This document shows positions 35,854 through 44,599 of a DNA stretch of 64,000 nucleotides, one piece after another. The DNA is taken from assembly GCA_037349105.1 (NCBI GenBank), contig JAYJMM010000103.1, forward strand, positions 62,001 through 126,000, read 5' to 3'. A program made the translations under genes and the position numbers. The stretch comes from Limnomonas spitsbergensis. Taxonomy: Eukaryota; Chlorophyta; Chlorophyceae; Chlamydomonadales. The number at the start of each line of letters is the position of its first letter. Positions within the stretch are counted from its first letter, which is position 1. The notes beneath the pieces are model-generated. The model did no database searches, was not told where the DNA came from, and saw nothing but the letters and a program-made list of their open reading frames with translations.

Positions 35854-37312
35854 CTAAAGCATCAATGGTAACACAATGCTCAGGCAAGTAAATGAAATCA
35901 TTACTCCTATAGCCATGCACAAAGGTCTCGACCGGTGGGTGTCCGACTATCAATACAAGAAATGAAACAAACTTAACGAAAACAAATAGTGGCGCGCAGG
36001 GGGATTCAAAGCAAATTAGGCTGTCTATACCTAGGATATCTATCAATATACCATAGAAACAAAGTAGAGCCTTCATTTACATAACATTCGCCACTTTCAG
36101 AAATCACTGCCCACTGCCACTGGTGACAAAAGTCTAGTATGCTAGGAAATACTGACAAGTAGTCCATGTTCAGCCACACAATCTTTTCTTACTTCATGGC
36201 ATCTCCGTCCCGGCAAGCCACCAGCAAGCCACCACCTAGTTTATCGGTGTGACTACCTGTTGACATGTTTATTATAGAGCCCTCTAGCGTTCTAGCAATC
36301 CGGAGAGCATCCGTCCGTAAAGCACTTGCTAAATCGAATTTATTTGTTACTAGCTCTGATTCAAGATAATTAGTTTAACAACAAGTCGCGGGCTTTAATG
36401 TCACCGGCTATAGTAACGGTGTTACTCTTTACACACCTGTTGTTTTAGAGCCTTCGAGCAAGCCACAAAGCTTCCGTTGAGGGCTGTCTAGTGAGCCACA
36501 AAGCTTCCGTTAATTCACATGCTACCAATTTGTTACTGGCTTTGAATGAAGGTGTTATTTTGGCTGCAAGTTGTTTTAATGTCTCCGTCTACTCCATCGG
36601 TGTGGTTACAAGAGATGTGCACATTGTAACAATCCTCCAAGCAAGGTACACAAAAAATCAGCATGCAAAGTCCCTAGTTAAAGTGTCTCAGTCAAATGAA
36701 CAAAGTGTCTCAGTCAAAGAGGAAGTTAAGAGCTTTTACCTTTTCACTCTCTCCTCCTATATATGCCCCCATCATACCACTTCATCGTGCCCACTGTTCT
36801 ATCACATTGTAATCTTGGGCCCTGCCCCACAAGGCTCGGCTGTGCGGGTGAATAAGGAAAGGGTTGGCAGGAAAATGCGACATGTACACAAGGTGGCCGG
36901 AAAAAGGTGCATGGATTAGCTCTAGCACGTACATAACTACCTAGGCAGCTTTATGCCTATGCAAGCTCGGGAATGACGGTATTGCTGCAATTTCCCACTG
37001 ATCCCATCAGCTGATCCCATGCACCGATCCCGTACAGTTCCATGGGTACCCACCATGATTTCGACAATGTGCGTGCTCCATAACCCTCGAATCGTATCAT
37101 GGAAGTTCTACATTCATATAACTCACACCACGGTCCTCTCCATCTCGATCGTGCGTGGTGCGAGGACTAAACCTCCCTGTTTGCAAGGACGAGGCTCCTA
37201 ACTTGGTCTCGTCAGCTCTGGGGCGTCAGGCAGAAGCAAAATATTATTAATTAAGGTCATTGCTGAGCTGGGCACAATTTTTGTACATGCTGGTGCGAGA
37301 ATATGGCTTGGT
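35854..37312. other. Spacer with few features
   Basis: Apart from the diverged copy of the 366-bp repeat family at about 35908-36080 and a short direct repeat of GCCACAAAGCTTCCGTT (36463 and 36495), I see no exon with good splice signals. Open frames here lack family motifs. The region precedes the kinase gene and may hold its promoter. Confidence 0.5.
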
Positions 37313-37354
37313 GGGGGGGGCCGCGTGAGCCCGTACTTTAACACGGCCCCCCCC
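37313..37354. other. G/C-rich hairpin upstream of the kinase gene
   Basis: A GGGGGGGGCCGCGTG run is followed after a short loop by CACGGCCCCCCCC, able to fold into a stem of about 12 pairs. It lies about 60 bp before the kinase start codon. Function unknown. Confidence 0.6.
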
Positions 37355-37414
37355 GTTCACGATACACAAGCACCCCCAAGCCTTGATTTTAAATATTTGA
37401 ACAGTTCACATCAT

Positions 37415-39528
37415 ATGGATATTATTCGCTTCAAAGAACTTCTGAAGAGCCCCTTGCCTGAGTATGCCCGTCATCTGGCTTGGACAGTCGGCGCCAGCAG
37501 GAACGACCAAGTAGTCCTACTTCGTGCAACGAAAGAGAAATTTGGCAGAAATGTAAGGAAAGACACAGGGGGGCGAACAAAGCTTCCGCCATATTCATTA
37601 TTGGTTGCCCCATGCATTCTTATTATGTGTACTGGTGTGCAGGTTAATTTTGTCTTGATCAACGCGCGATTTGTCCGCGGCTACTATCAAACGCTAGTTG
37701 TGGATGATTTGACCCAGCTTCCCAGCTCTCAAGAGAAGGCTCTTGAACAGATGCAGCAAGCGTTCAATGAGGAGCGACTGGTGTCAACACAGCAACTGAG
37801 CAGCCTGCTAGGGAAATCTGTGAAAACAGTATTCTCTGCCCTTGTGGAGGTATGCACTGAGGAGCAAGGCTCACTGTCCTGGGTTGGCATGGGTCAGAGC
37901 TCAGAGCTGTTCAGTCTGCTGCAAGCGGCTTTCAAGGCAGGGCCCTTGCACCGGCCCTGGCACCGCCAGCAGCAACTCTTGCAGAGGGAGCAGCGCCCGC
38001 ATGGCCAGCAGCACCAACAACACTGGGCCAAAAACAGCTGTGTGACCTCGTGCAAGGGGCGGTGCTCGATGCCTTGCTGAACTGCAAAATTTACAGGACA
38101 GGCCAGCACCAGCCGCTTGAGCACCAGCCAACAGTACCATCCAGCAGCAGCAGCATCACCAGCCAGGAGGTATTGCCCCCTCCCCATCAGTCGCGCTCCA
38201 TGACTGTATACGATGCCGCAGCCATGTAGGCAGCGCTGTGTACTGGGCAGCTGCTCGGGTCCGGCACCTTTGGTGCTGTGTACCGGGTCACCTTGCATGG
38301 TACAGATGTTGCTGTCAAGATCCCGCGCGATGTGTCATACGGTTTGCAGCAAGAGATGATTTGGGGAACCTTCCAAGAGCTTCATGCAAACGTTGTCCTA
38401 CTGCTGGGTATTTGCCACCTCAAGGAAGCCGCACTACCGTAAGTTTTATACATCCCTGGTAATGTGCACGTTTTTTTGCTGAGTTTATCATGGTTTATCA
38501 ATACATTTACTGTGTTATCTTGTTCCAGGTCATCTCACACCATCAAAGCAAGGTCAAACAGTCATGTGACAGCTTTGGTGTATGAGCTTTGCAACCGCGG
38601 TTCATTCAGGAAGTACTGGCTGGAGCCCTATCGTATCTCCATCAAACAACTGGTATTTGCTCTTCATGGCGTAGCTTCCGGTGAGAGAGCGCAAACCCTG
38701 CCTTCAGATATTACAGTATGCTTTAGGGTAAATCCAGGTAAATTCAGCCCTACGGCTGGAGGGACCAGGTGCAACATGCCTTAAGCTTGGAGGGACCGGG
38801 TGGGTGAATCAGAATTTAGAACCATAGGGTGCTAGCTTGGTCCACCCCCAGATCTGGTTCAGACTCCTGGCTTGATCCACCCTCTGACCTGGTCTACTCC
38901 CTGGCCTGGTTCACCCCCCCTGACCAGGCCCAGCTGTAGGTTGAACAATGTGTGCACTAATATGTCCTACCCCCAATGATGTTTGGCAGGTGTGGCGCAC
39001 CTGCATGCAAACAGCATTCTGCATCGTGACATCAAGCCTGACAACATGTTGCTCCACCAACTTGAGGACGATCAATTCCTAGGCAAAGTCGGGGATGCAG
39101 GTTTGTGTGCATTGTTTGACTTCAAACCTTGTGCGCAACCTCCCTGCCCCTCGTACATGGACCCTGGGATGGCAAATAAAAAAGTCCAAGGACCACAGAC
39201 GTGGACATACTCCTATGCCACAGATGTGTACAGCTTTGGCCTGGCCATGGGTGTGTCTCTGGTACGACCAAGTGACGGCCGTTCATACCTCGTCATTGGG
39301 TCTCTAAAGGTAGCTAGCCATGCCTACCTCTGTGGGCAGGTGGGGTTCCATGTGAGGAAGGAATCCATTTCGTCTGTGGTAAAGAAGATGCAGTGGCCCA
39401 TTGATTGGGACTCACGCTTAAAGGAAGAGCTAGCAGATTTGCTCATGAAGTGCCTCAATGGGGATGCACGCAGCAGAATAGCCATGGTAGATGTGAAGCA
39501 TGACCTCTTCAGGATTATGCAGTCTTAG
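37415..39528 (+). CDS. Protein kinase, six exons, DAG in place of DFG
   Basis: Six exons, 37415-37552, 37643-37849, 37915-38169, 38230-38438, 38529-38680 and 38990-39528, sum to exactly 1,500 nt, giving 499 residues with ATG at 37415 and TAG at 39526. Introns are 60 to 309 bp, all GT-AG. Residues 1-200 form an unrecognised N-terminal region ending in a Pro/Ala/Ser-rich linker. The kinase domain follows: glycine loop LLGSGTFGAVY, ATP-binding Lys in VAVKIPRD, hinge-like ALVYELCNRGSF, catalytic loop HRDIKPDN, then GDAGL where DFG is expected, SYMDPGM in the APE position and YATDVYSFGL. The layout resembles tyrosine-kinase-like or receptor-like-cytoplasmic kinases of plants and algae. DFG-to-DAG keeps the metal-binding Asp, so activity is not excluded. 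No membrane segment is seen. It lies inside element B and may be a captured host gene. Confidence 0.85.
38820..38930. repeat. Degenerate repeat in kinase intron 5
   Basis: Imperfect repeats of GACCTGGTCTACTCCCTGGC / CTTGATCCACCC within the 309-bp intron at 38681-38989. Confidence 0.6.
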
Positions 39529-39602
39529 TATTATTATTCTCTGGCTTTTCCTCCCAAATACCTGCAAGGTGGGAGTATTATTCTCTGGCTGAAACACTCC
39601 GG

Positions 39603-40416
39603 TGCTGAAATACTCTGGTGCAGCTATTTACCGCCGGAAAGTCATAGTTATCCCCTGGTTTTTTGTCCCAAAGACCTGCGAAATTGGAGCTTTCTTCTCT
39701 TAGACTGAAACACTATGGTGTAGCAGATTCACCACCGGACATTCATTATTATTCCTTGGGATTTCCAGCTTTGTTCTGTAATAGTATGAGCAAACAAGTT
39801 TCCTGGGTTGCAAACGCGAATCAAGATATTAGCTGGAACTTCAGACAGGGTTGGTAATCCATGAAGGGAGAATAACCTCACAAGCGACTGCGGACTCCAC
39901 TCCCTAACAAATTACAGCAAACCAACGCGCAGACTGACTGTCAGACCTCTGATCGTTAGGTCATGATGAGCCACAGGGCGGTGCTGATACTTCCACGTTT
40001 TGTGCAAGGATGCTGAAATACTCTGGTGCAGCTATTTACCGCCGGAAAGTCATAGTTATCCCCTGGTTTTTTGTCCCAAAGACCTGCGAAATTGGAGCTT
40101 TCTTCTCTTAGACTGAAACACTATGGTGTAGCAGATTCACCACCGGACATTCATTATTATTCCTTGGGATTTCCAGCTTTGTTCTGTAATAGTATGAGCA
40201 AACAAGTTTCCTGGGTTGCAAACGCGAATCAAGATATTAGCTGGAACTTCAGACAGGGTTGGTAATCCATGAAGGGAGAATAACCTCACAAGCGACTGCG
40301 GACTCCACTCCCTAACAAATTACAGCAAACCAACGCGCAGACTGACTGTCAGACCTCTGATCGTTAGGTCATGATGAGCCACATGGCGGTGCTGATACTT
40401 CCACGTTTTGTGCAAG
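39603..40416. repeat. 408-bp tandem duplication
   Basis: The sequence beginning TGCTGAAATACTCTGGTGCA at 39603 recurs at 40011. The two 408-bp copies are almost identical; one difference seen is CACAGGGCGG against CACATGGCGG near the end. Near identity implies a recent duplication or conversion. The 64-residue open frame in each copy is not supported as a gene. Confidence 0.9.
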
Positions 40417-40769
40417 CTAAGGGCTGGTTGGGGTGGGATTTTGCAATCGTGTGCCACCGGGGAGAATAACCTATCAGTAGCATCCGCGAACTTTGGTATT
40501 AAGAGAGCACCCTGAGCCAGGCTGAACTTGTTACATAATTCAGGCAGACGTGGTACACTTGAAGAGGGGGGTGAATAACCTCTTTAACACAAGCGACTGC
40601 GAACTCGACTCTACTCACTAACAGTTTGTAATAAACATACACGTAGAGTGACAGACCTTATTAAAAAATGAAGAAAGGAATGGTACTGAGGAGGGGGTTG
40701 AATAACCTCACACAATATTTAGAACACTCAAAAGCTGGCACACCAGGAAAGGGGATGAATAACCTTCAC
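40417..40769. repeat. Diverged GAATAACCT repeat cluster
   Basis: Fragments related to the 408-bp unit, marked by GGGGGGTGAATAACCTC and AAGCGACTGCGAACT. Short GAATAACC words recur near 40463, 40573, 40700 and 40757. No gene. Confidence 0.55.
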
Positions 40770-41190
40770 ATTGAGATGCAGGCAGGGCGACAGGTACGCT
40801 GCCTGCTGTATGCGGACGACCTCTTCCTGCTAGCCCGCACCCCAGCAGGGCTGCAACGCATGCTTGATGCCATGCATGAGTATGCGGCACATTAACAACT
40901 TCAGGTCAATGTCAGCAAGACAGAGATAATGGAGTTTGGCAGCCGCTTAGCAGCGCAGCGCCGACAGCCAGCCCATGTGTGCGTGTATGGTCCTGGCCGT
41001 GCCGTGTTGAAGCGTGGCCAAGAATTCAAGTTATTGGGCATCATTCAGCACGAAAGCGGCGGCCTGAAGAGGGCCATGGAGGGTAGAGAGGCGCCTTTGG
41101 CAGCCGCGCTGCACCACGTTCACCGCATGGCAGCCAAGGTGGGCCTAAGGCGCCATCTCCCAACCCAGTTTTCATGGCAGGTTCCAAATT
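40770..41190 (+). pseudogene. LINE reverse transcriptase fragment
   Basis: Reads VRCLLYADDLFLLARTPAGL, containing the YADD catalytic motif of reverse transcriptases, then LQVNVSKTEIMEFGS, the N..KTE.M.F segment typical of non-LTR (LINE) enzymes, and EFKLLGIIQ, matching the following YLG-like strand. An in-frame TAA at 40893-40895 splits the two segments. Both ends of the enzyme are missing: there is no endonuclease, no palm start and no C-terminal domain. It is a short dead relic, probably nested in or carried by element B. Confidence 0.8.
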
Positions 41191-41192
41191 GA

Positions 41193-41410
41193 GATGGTCA
41201 TGCGGCTGAACCCACTATGGTCATGCAGCCGATCCCAGTATGGTCCCGTAGCTAATCCCACTATGGTCCTGCAGTTGATCCCACTATGGTCATGCATCTG
41301 ATCCCATTGGTCTTGCAGCTGATCCCACTATGGTCCTGCAGCTGATCCCACTATGGTCATGTAGCTGATCCCACTAGGGTCATGTAGCTGATCCCACTAT
41401 CGTCCTTCTG
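41193..41410. repeat. 23-bp minisatellite
   Basis: About nine copies of a unit read as ATGGTCATGCAGCTGATCCC plus ACT, with variants GTCCTGCAG and GTCATGTAG. It directly follows the LINE fragment. Confidence 0.9.
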
Positions 41411-41681
41411 CGGGGTGCAGGACTGCCACATCAATACCCTGTCTCAGTATGCTGCAGTCCTTTCCTCACCAGACTCCTCAACGGGGTGTGGGGTGAAATA
41501 ATTCGCACCGAAGCGAGTCTCGGAAGGAATCGATCCCTCATCCTTCAACTCATGCCCTTATGAATGACTTCCTACAAAACTGTTCAGGTTTTTGACGCAT
41601 GGACTGCCGTTCCAATGTACAAGACATTGCAATGAACGCTGGAAACTGTGAGCCCTAGACCTCTCACCGTACATCGTGCCA
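41411..41681. other. Spacer without gene
   Basis: No exon or repeat that I can support. Confidence 0.5.
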
Positions 41682-41711
41682 TATAGATGTGGAATTCCAC
41701 ATCTATATATA
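41682..41711 (+). promoter_or_regulatory. Perfect palindrome overlapping a TATA-like run
   Basis: A 26-bp perfect palindrome at 41682-41707 has arms TATAGATGTGGAA and its complement, centred on GAATTC. It runs straight into TATATATA. The first ATG of the following gene is 59 bp downstream at 41770, a sensible distance for a core promoter. The same GTGGAATTCCAC centre occurs in the hairpin at 33027-33088. Binding by a transposon-encoded or host factor is inferred. Confidence 0.5.
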
Positions 41712-41769
41712 TCGGCCCCCAGCCGTATTTCACGATTTCATATCCTCGTCGACCTCGCCCAGTTCCATC

Positions 41770-43564
41770 ATGTCCTGCATTCCCTTTCCCGTCGCATCAT
41801 TCCTATTGTCCACAATGCTAGACGATATCACCGAGAAACCTCCAATTGAACATGAGGTACCCCGCCGGGGGGCCGAGATGTCCTCTTTCTTTGTAGGGAC
41901 GCTGGCCCTCATCAGGCCGTGCCCCCTGCAGTTCAAGGATTATGCAGAACGCAGTTGCCATATGGGGACCATTATGGACGATGATGGTTTCTCGCTAGAA
42001 ACTATCGTGGACCTCGCTCCAGGCCGCGATGCAGAAGCACCAGCAAGCGCTTGTGAAAGCCAATGAGATTGCGCACTAACTCAGAATGTGAAATCGACGA
42101 CTGCTCTTTGAAGTCAAACTCTCGGTCTTACGCTGACGTTTTTTCCGCCTCCCAGTTTACTTACGGTACTTGTCGAATCTGCTGGTCAGCACCAGCAGTA
42201 ACCTACCCCTTTTGTCTAGCATCCCATCCATCGCTTTAATTTTTCTCATCCACATTTTCTTTCTTTCCTGAAGGCCAGGTAGTGGTCGTTGACCCATGCG
42301 AGACTTTCTTCAGGCACCTGGACACCTCAGACACTTCTGAGATTTCAGCCAGTAACATTCTCAACATGGGTCTTTCCGAGATGTTCCCTGATCAGCAGTG
42401 GCGAACGGTTCAGGTTTCCCCCTTGTACGCCACAATGAGGGACAGGTGCGGTCTCTCTGAAATTGCCGCATTTGCTTCAATTGTTCGAAGCACCTAACCA
42501 TTGCCCATTTGTGTTTGCAGGCTGGCAGAGCGATTCCCAGACATCAAAGTCAGGACTGCATTTCAGGATGCAAGGACCGAGATCGATCAGAGGGCTAAGG
42601 ACCGCATCCACAATATGCGCAAATCGACTCAGCAGCCGAAGAGCAAGGGTGAGCCTCAAAGATGTTTCAAGAAGTTACATCAATTTCATAATAGTATTGA
42701 GATGAGAGCTTCAATTTTCACCAATCCCTTCCACGCCTCCTAGCAGACTCTTCCGCATCTGAGGAAGACGGCTCAACGAACTCGACAAAAAGCCAACAAA
42801 AAGCCAAGGGTGCGTCCTAATACATTTCTTGCCTGCCTTTTGATTTATATCTTAGTTATGAATGTCCCTTCTACTACGCATTTATGTAGACCTATGGCTG
42901 TATGTGATCTCACAAATGGCGTCACGACATGACAGTTTAAAATCTCTTGCTAAGTCTCTCTCTTCCCTTGACATATTTAGGGCAATCCCCCAAAACCCCG
43001 AGCTCAGCATCTGGGAGCCTCAACGCAACATTGAAGGCGGCGCAGGCCTCGGAGATGGAGCAAACCATCTCCGAGGCGCTGCCGAAAGTGATCGCCGCCG
43101 TTAAGGCTTATGGTGACGAGAGTCTGCCGAGGAGCGTGCTGAAGGAGGAGTGGATGAATGATGACCCCTTTGGTCTACACACCTTCCTCTCTGCTCTTCA
43201 GGGTTCTGCCGCATCAACGACACTCATGGGATGTGAGCATCTGGTAACCATCATGGTGAAGGTGCAGAGCTGCGGCGTTGATTTTCAGAAATGTCCTGGC
43301 GGTGGATACGATGTGGTGCTGCTGACCGACTTCCTCACACCGGCAGGAGTCATGCACTTGGTTGCGGTGTGCACAGATTATGCTGAGTGGCTGCAGTTTG
43401 TCGCTTCCAAGGCAGCAAAGGTGGCCAAGATGGCTGCCGAAGTAGTTGCCTCTCCTCTCGCAGCTATCAAAGATGACATGTTCATATTTTATGCAATTGA
43501 GCATTTTTGCCGTGCATATATATGCTTACAAAGGAGGCAATTGACAGCGCTTTACATATTATGA
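41770..43564 (+). CDS. Multi-exon gene of unknown function near element B right end
   Basis: No recognised domain. Exons that join in phase are 42279-42445, 42521-42648, 42744-42809 and 42981-43564, stopping with TGA at 43562-43564. A first exon from ATG 41770 is likely, but its donor is uncertain. Readable parts are ETFFRHLDTSDTSEISASNI and LAERFPDIKVRTAFQDARTE, then a Lys/Gln/Ser-rich low-complexity stretch across two small exons (STQQPKSK, EEDGSTNSTKSQQKAK). The last exon has an alanine-rich helical region (EMEQTISEALPKVIAAVKAY) and LVTIMVKVQSCGVDF. Low-complexity basic linkers suit a nuclear protein. Its place next to the repeat-rich right end parallels the accessory DNA-binding gene of characterised CACTA elements, but that role is inference. 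It shares no obvious sequence with the element A gene. Confidence 0.6.
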
Positions 43565-43944
43565 TCTGCTCATGTGGTGGGCAGTTGACATTGTGGTGCA
43601 AATATTATGCTCGGTATGAAGGCAGGGGATGGATGAGTTTATTTCCCCACCTGCCAAACTTGACACATCTTAGATATACACAGCATAATTTCAGATATAT
43701 GTGTCACTGGCAACTTGATGTTTGCCTCATGCATGTGGATTGCCATATGGGACTTTGGCTTGTTTGTTTTGGGACAGATTTCTAGGTTTTCATCAGTGAC
43801 CTTCATACCTCAATCCCATCTTTGATCTGTTAGACACATCTGCCAATTATTGTATTATATAATGTTGGGTGTGCATGTAATTGGAGACACCCATGCTGTG
43901 TGGAATCCAAGCTGGGGCAAGCAACAACCAATAGCAGGACATTG
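43565..43944. other. 3' flank of the right-end gene
   Basis: AT-rich sequence with no exon or repeat I can support; probably the 3' untranslated region and spacer. Confidence 0.5.
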
Positions 43945-44577
43945 ATACCATAGTAATGAAACGAAATAGCAGGGTAGTGGCACCATAGTAACGGACACAA
44001 AACAGCAGGGTATTGGCACCATAGTATCAAGCACAAAATACCAAGGTATAAGATGGTACTGGTACCATAGTAACTGACAGGGTATAACAGGGTACTGTAA
44101 CCATAGTATCAGACAGTGTACTGCTACCTAGTATCGGACACGGTATACGAGGGTATTGTTACCATAGTATCGGACATGTAAACCAGGGTATTGATACCTA
44201 GTATCGGACAGGGTATGCCATGGTATTGTTACCTAGTATCGGACACAACTACCATGGTACGAACAGGGTACGGTTACCATAGTATCGGACACGGCATACC
44301 AGGGTATACCAGGGTACTGTTACCAAGTATCGGACATTTGTACCCGGGTACGGTTACCATAGTAACGGACACACCTACCATGGTACGAACATGGTATGGT
44401 TACCATACTAACGGACACAAATACCGGGGTATTGTTACCAGGGTGTCACCATGGTAACATTGCCTTTACCAGGGTACTCTTACCCTTACCATGGTAAACG
44501 ACTTTTACCATGGAAAATGCGTTTACCTAGTATCGGACATTTTCACCCTAGTAAATAGCTGTTTTACCATGGTAACG
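43945..44577. repeat. Element B right subterminal repeats
   Basis: About 600 bp of degenerate tandem units built on TACCATAGTATCGGACA, CCAGGGTATTGTTACC and TACCATGGTA, becoming closer to the left-end motifs toward the terminus (TTTTACCATGGTAACG). Such subterminal clusters are transposase or accessory-protein binding zones in known CACTA elements; that function is inferred. Confidence 0.85.
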
Positions 44578-44599
44578 CCCCCCACGCCGTCTTGTGGTG
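44578..44599 (-). repeat. Element B right terminal inverted repeat
   Basis: Six C residues then CACGCCGTCTTGTGGTG, the imperfect reverse complement of 29191-29212. The second copy of the TAG target duplication is at 44600-44602. Confidence 0.85.

Larger units (their letters stand above)
29191..44599. mobile_element. Element B: large CACTA-like DNA transposon, 15,409 bp
   Basis: The satellite breaks at ...AGGGTAG (29190) and resumes in phase at TAGTGCG (44600), giving a 3-bp target duplication TAG. The left end reads CACTATGAGACGGCC and the right end, reverse-complemented, CACCACAAGACGGCG, each followed by a G run; 18 of 22 positions match. Subterminal DNA on both sides is packed with TACCATGGTA-type motifs. 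These features point to the CACTA/EnSpm (CMC) superfamily. Cargo includes an Ulp1-like protease, an oxygenase-like gene, a kinase, a LINE fragment and two genes of unknown function. No DDE transposase was recognised. The greater mismatch between its ends than in element A suggests either age or natural asymmetry. Confidence 0.85.

Noticed and set aside
38227..38229. In-frame TAG just before the kinase glycine loop, which could mean a pseudogene or a variant genetic code
   Set aside because: The TAG is the acceptor of a 60-bp intron (38170-38229) with donor GAG|GTATTG in matching phase. Removing it leaves an intact 499-residue frame, and other genes end normally at TAG, TAA and TGA.
39663..40265. 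Two identical 64-residue open frames
   Set aside because: They are copies within the 408-bp tandem duplication, start at a non-ATG codon and have no family motif or splice context.
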